Shown here: positions 61,561-64,000 of the stretch, in pieces
Layout: each line of letters opens with the position of its first letter
Position numbering within the stretch: position 1 is the stretch's first letter
Origin: Apostichopus japonicus
Taxonomy: Eukaryota > Echinodermata > Holothuroidea > Aspidochirotida > Stichopodidae
Assembly: GCF_037975245.1 (NCBI RefSeq)
Contig: NC_092563.1
Location: 23,838,960 to 23,902,959 of the forward strand
Reading direction: 5' to 3'
DNA: 64,000 bases
Position numbers and translations under genes: made by a program
The notes under the pieces: model-generated
Seen by the model: only the letters and a program-made list of their open reading frames with translations
What the model was told of the DNA's origin: nothing
Databases searched by the model: none

Positions 61561-64000
61561 ATACATCAGAACTGTCATTGTGCAAGATTATAAACCTTCA
61601 ATTGTTATAGGCTACTATAATACTTGGCAAGGAATCACTAAGCTTCTTGGCTTGCTGTTTTAACTTAATTAGCTAATTGGCATAAGTTTATAATGTTCAC
61701 ACAAATTGTCACCTACTGACTACTGTATGTTGACAGTGTAGGTATGGTTATAGTTCAGCATCCATAAATTCCTTCCAGTGTACTGTATGCTGAATTTCTG
61801 TAGGCCTATCTATAATTTCTTTACAAACTAAAAATGTTATCAATTTGGGTGTACAATAGCTAGAAGCTTGGCCACACAATGATTCATTTGACCTCTTGAT
61901 GTAATACCCTATACATAATAAACATATACCACAAACCACTAACCCCCCCCCAAAAAAAAAAACAGATTTCATTACTTTGCAACAATTTCAAGTCATTCAA
62001 TGAACAGTAACCAAAGTTGCATGCTGTTCATATTAATTCAGCATTTTCTTGGTCTCCATCCCATTTTTCCAGACTTACTAACTTAAATTTTTATTTTTTA
62101 AAATTGTTTATCGAGTGTGGTTAAAAGTAAAGTTTCTTATTATTAATGGAACAAAATACTCAAAACTTGCTCCAGTATGCCAGTAAAATGCCAAGAACTC
62201 AGTTCTCTACAGTAGGTGTACCATGCCAGCAAGGTCGCACCCCTTCAGGAGCAGGGCCAAAAAGCTGCACGTTGCTCTGATAGCGCTCGGCAAATATTTA
62301 TCGTAGAAACATAAAGACAGTGTCATACACACATTGCAAAGATGCTGTTATGCCTCCAGGTTCCTTTTAGCATGATGAATGATCCCATTGGTATACTGCA
62401 CACTAATTTGCATCGCCAGAAGTTTACAACCAAGATGGAAGGACCAAAGTTTGCAGTCAGTGTGGTTGTGACTTTTGTCAAAACATTTTCTCTAAATTTT
62501 TTACAAATTTGAAAGAAAGTGAGTTTTATCGAGAAGTGTGGTACTTGGAGTCGAAATTAAGTGTGTCATCATCATTGACAAAGTCGGTTTCCATTTCGAT
62601 GCAGACTTTCAATGTTTCCAGGAGTTTTTCTACTCACCATGCGTCTACTCTACAGTGACTGGAGTTTTTGAAACTTGTCTATTTTCCTCGTTGTTTGAGA
62701 TTTGAAAGCAAATTTGTAAGTAAGTTATAGAGCCTGATGTAAAGTAAGTACCAGGGTGGGGTGTTTGAACACCTCTGGCCTTGTAATACTGGCCACACTA
62801 TGCGCAGAACTATATGTACAGTAACACTGTAACTGGACTGTTAGGATGCACGGTCTGTATGTAGACCTTTCAATAGCCGTCAAGACCCATAGTCACACAG
62901 TGAACGACTGATCAGTGCACATGTTAACGACAGATGCTTGAGTAAGTCTTAAGTATGCAAAATTGCCCATGAATGATTGATTGATTTGTTGAAGCTAGGC
63001 AGCGTTGCATTTTACTGACATTGCTGAGTTCCAGTTGGGAGAAAAAGGTATGTTGAGTTGGCTTTTAAGTAAACCTGATGTGACTTGAAATTTGCTGAAT
63101 CCTGATCAGTCTTAGTCGTAGGTATGTGCACCCCCCGAGTTTTCACGCTCAACGACACCAAGTACGAACTGTAACATGCTGAGGATACTGTGAATTAGCA
63201 TTGGCAGGCTAACCATTTAAAGATGGATATATTTTCTACTGTGCGCTGTGTCAGACGAAACTAAATTTTCAAAACAGAATCACATCCAGGAAAACAATCC
63301 TAATCAGCAATGCAGGATATCTTTTTATCCGTGAGCAAAACCCAACAGTCAGAAACAAGTAAAGCTCAGAAAAATATTGCTTATTGAATGAATCTCAAAA
63401 GGTTGGGGAAAAAATCATGTATAATTCTGCACATATATATATGTGTTGGTCATTGCCCTTCAATTGCTCTGTGCTATACGTGCTGGATGAAACATTACTC
63501 CGAATCCCACGTTCCATTGAAAGTATATATACCAAACCAATAACGATTCGTTGTTGTTGTACTTTTGTGATTCTCACTTCGTAGATTCTACATTTTATGT
63601 TCAAAGGAAATCTCTAAGCGGTTATTTTATAACATATAAAAAGTCTGCAATTGCCATTTGTGATATGTGTCTTTCTCATTTCCTAGAACCACGTTCTCGT
63701 CAACAATCTGGTACCTTTCGGTTTGGTGACCTGAGAGGCCTTTAAACTATTGCTGCTGGTTTAAGATAATTTAAGCAAAGATTTTAGCAGATAACTGTTC
63801 TATTACAAGGACTGGCTGAGATAGCTAAATTGTGGTCTTTTTAGGTTTCCTGAGCTATCAATGGTTCATAGTTATTGGTTAATCTTTGGTCAGTTTATAT
63901 CTGTCTTTACTATCATCATCAGGTTACTATATATCTATACTGTCTGCTTTCTGAACAATTCATTTCCACATATTCTCGAGGTTTCCAGGGAATCCAGGGC
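61561..64000. other. No gene recognised
   Basis: No exon chain. Short stretches (a minus-strand 30-codon frame at about 62547-62640 and an acceptor-like site near 63685) are noted but not called. Confidence 0.45.

Noticed and set aside
63686-63745. Terminal exon after a TTTCCTAG acceptor, reading EPRSRQQSGTFRFGDLRGL
   Set aside because: No upstream exon in phase and no recognisable homology; too short to support.
1-64000. CRISPR array, prophage, biosynthetic cluster or other bacterial-type system
   Set aside because: The sequence is eukaryotic; the repeats are minisatellites, SINEs and DNA-transposon remnants without spacer structure.

Overview
This is a 64 kb piece of an intron-rich animal nuclear genome, A+T-rich, with GT-AG introns, tRNA-derived SINEs, hAT-like non-autonomous DNA transposon remnants, minisatellites and microsatellites. 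No bacterial gene organisation, CRISPR array, rRNA or genuine tRNA gene was seen. The repeat types and the two genes fit a marine invertebrate deuterostome, possibly an echinoderm. That placement is an inference from repeat style and could be wrong.

Two complete protein-coding genes were reconstructed by joining exons whose splice phases agree at every junction. On the minus strand, 41158 to 11090, four exons encode a 352-residue single-pass membrane protein: signal peptide, one CUB domain, one LDL-receptor class A domain, a transmembrane helix, nine consecutive juxtamembrane cysteines and a Pro/Tyr/Asn-rich tail. It resembles NETO- or LRP-type CUB/LDLa receptors but is smaller, and I give it no gene symbol. 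Its first intron is about 24.9 kb and holds most of the repeats. On the plus strand, 43647 to 56156, thirteen exons encode a 1178-residue HEAT-like helical-repeat protein whose C-terminal third is recognisably the RTP1-type region of TANGO6 (TMCO7). The genes are head to head, with start codons about 2.5 kb apart, so they may share a promoter region.

Layout: 1-11089 has no confident gene; it carries a 441 bp hAT-like element (1399-1839), a 32 bp perfect inverted repeat pair (2255-2286 and 3129-3160), small tandem duplications, a 5'-truncated SINE (8198-8332) and probably the receptor gene's 3' UTR. 11090-41158 is the receptor gene with SINEs, a 27 bp minisatellite, a 124 bp local duplication and several short motifs in its introns. 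41159-43646 is the intergenic, presumably promoter, region. 43647-56156 is TANGO6, with a SINE in intron 5 and a degenerate tandem array at the start of intron 6. 56157-64000 has the TANGO6 3' flank, G-rich tracts, a possible 5' exon of another gene near 60.1-60.3 kb, and a degenerate array of about 140 bp units near 61 kb.

No multi-gene novel system is visible. The most unusual protein is the small CUB-LDLa receptor-like protein with a poly-cysteine membrane anchor.
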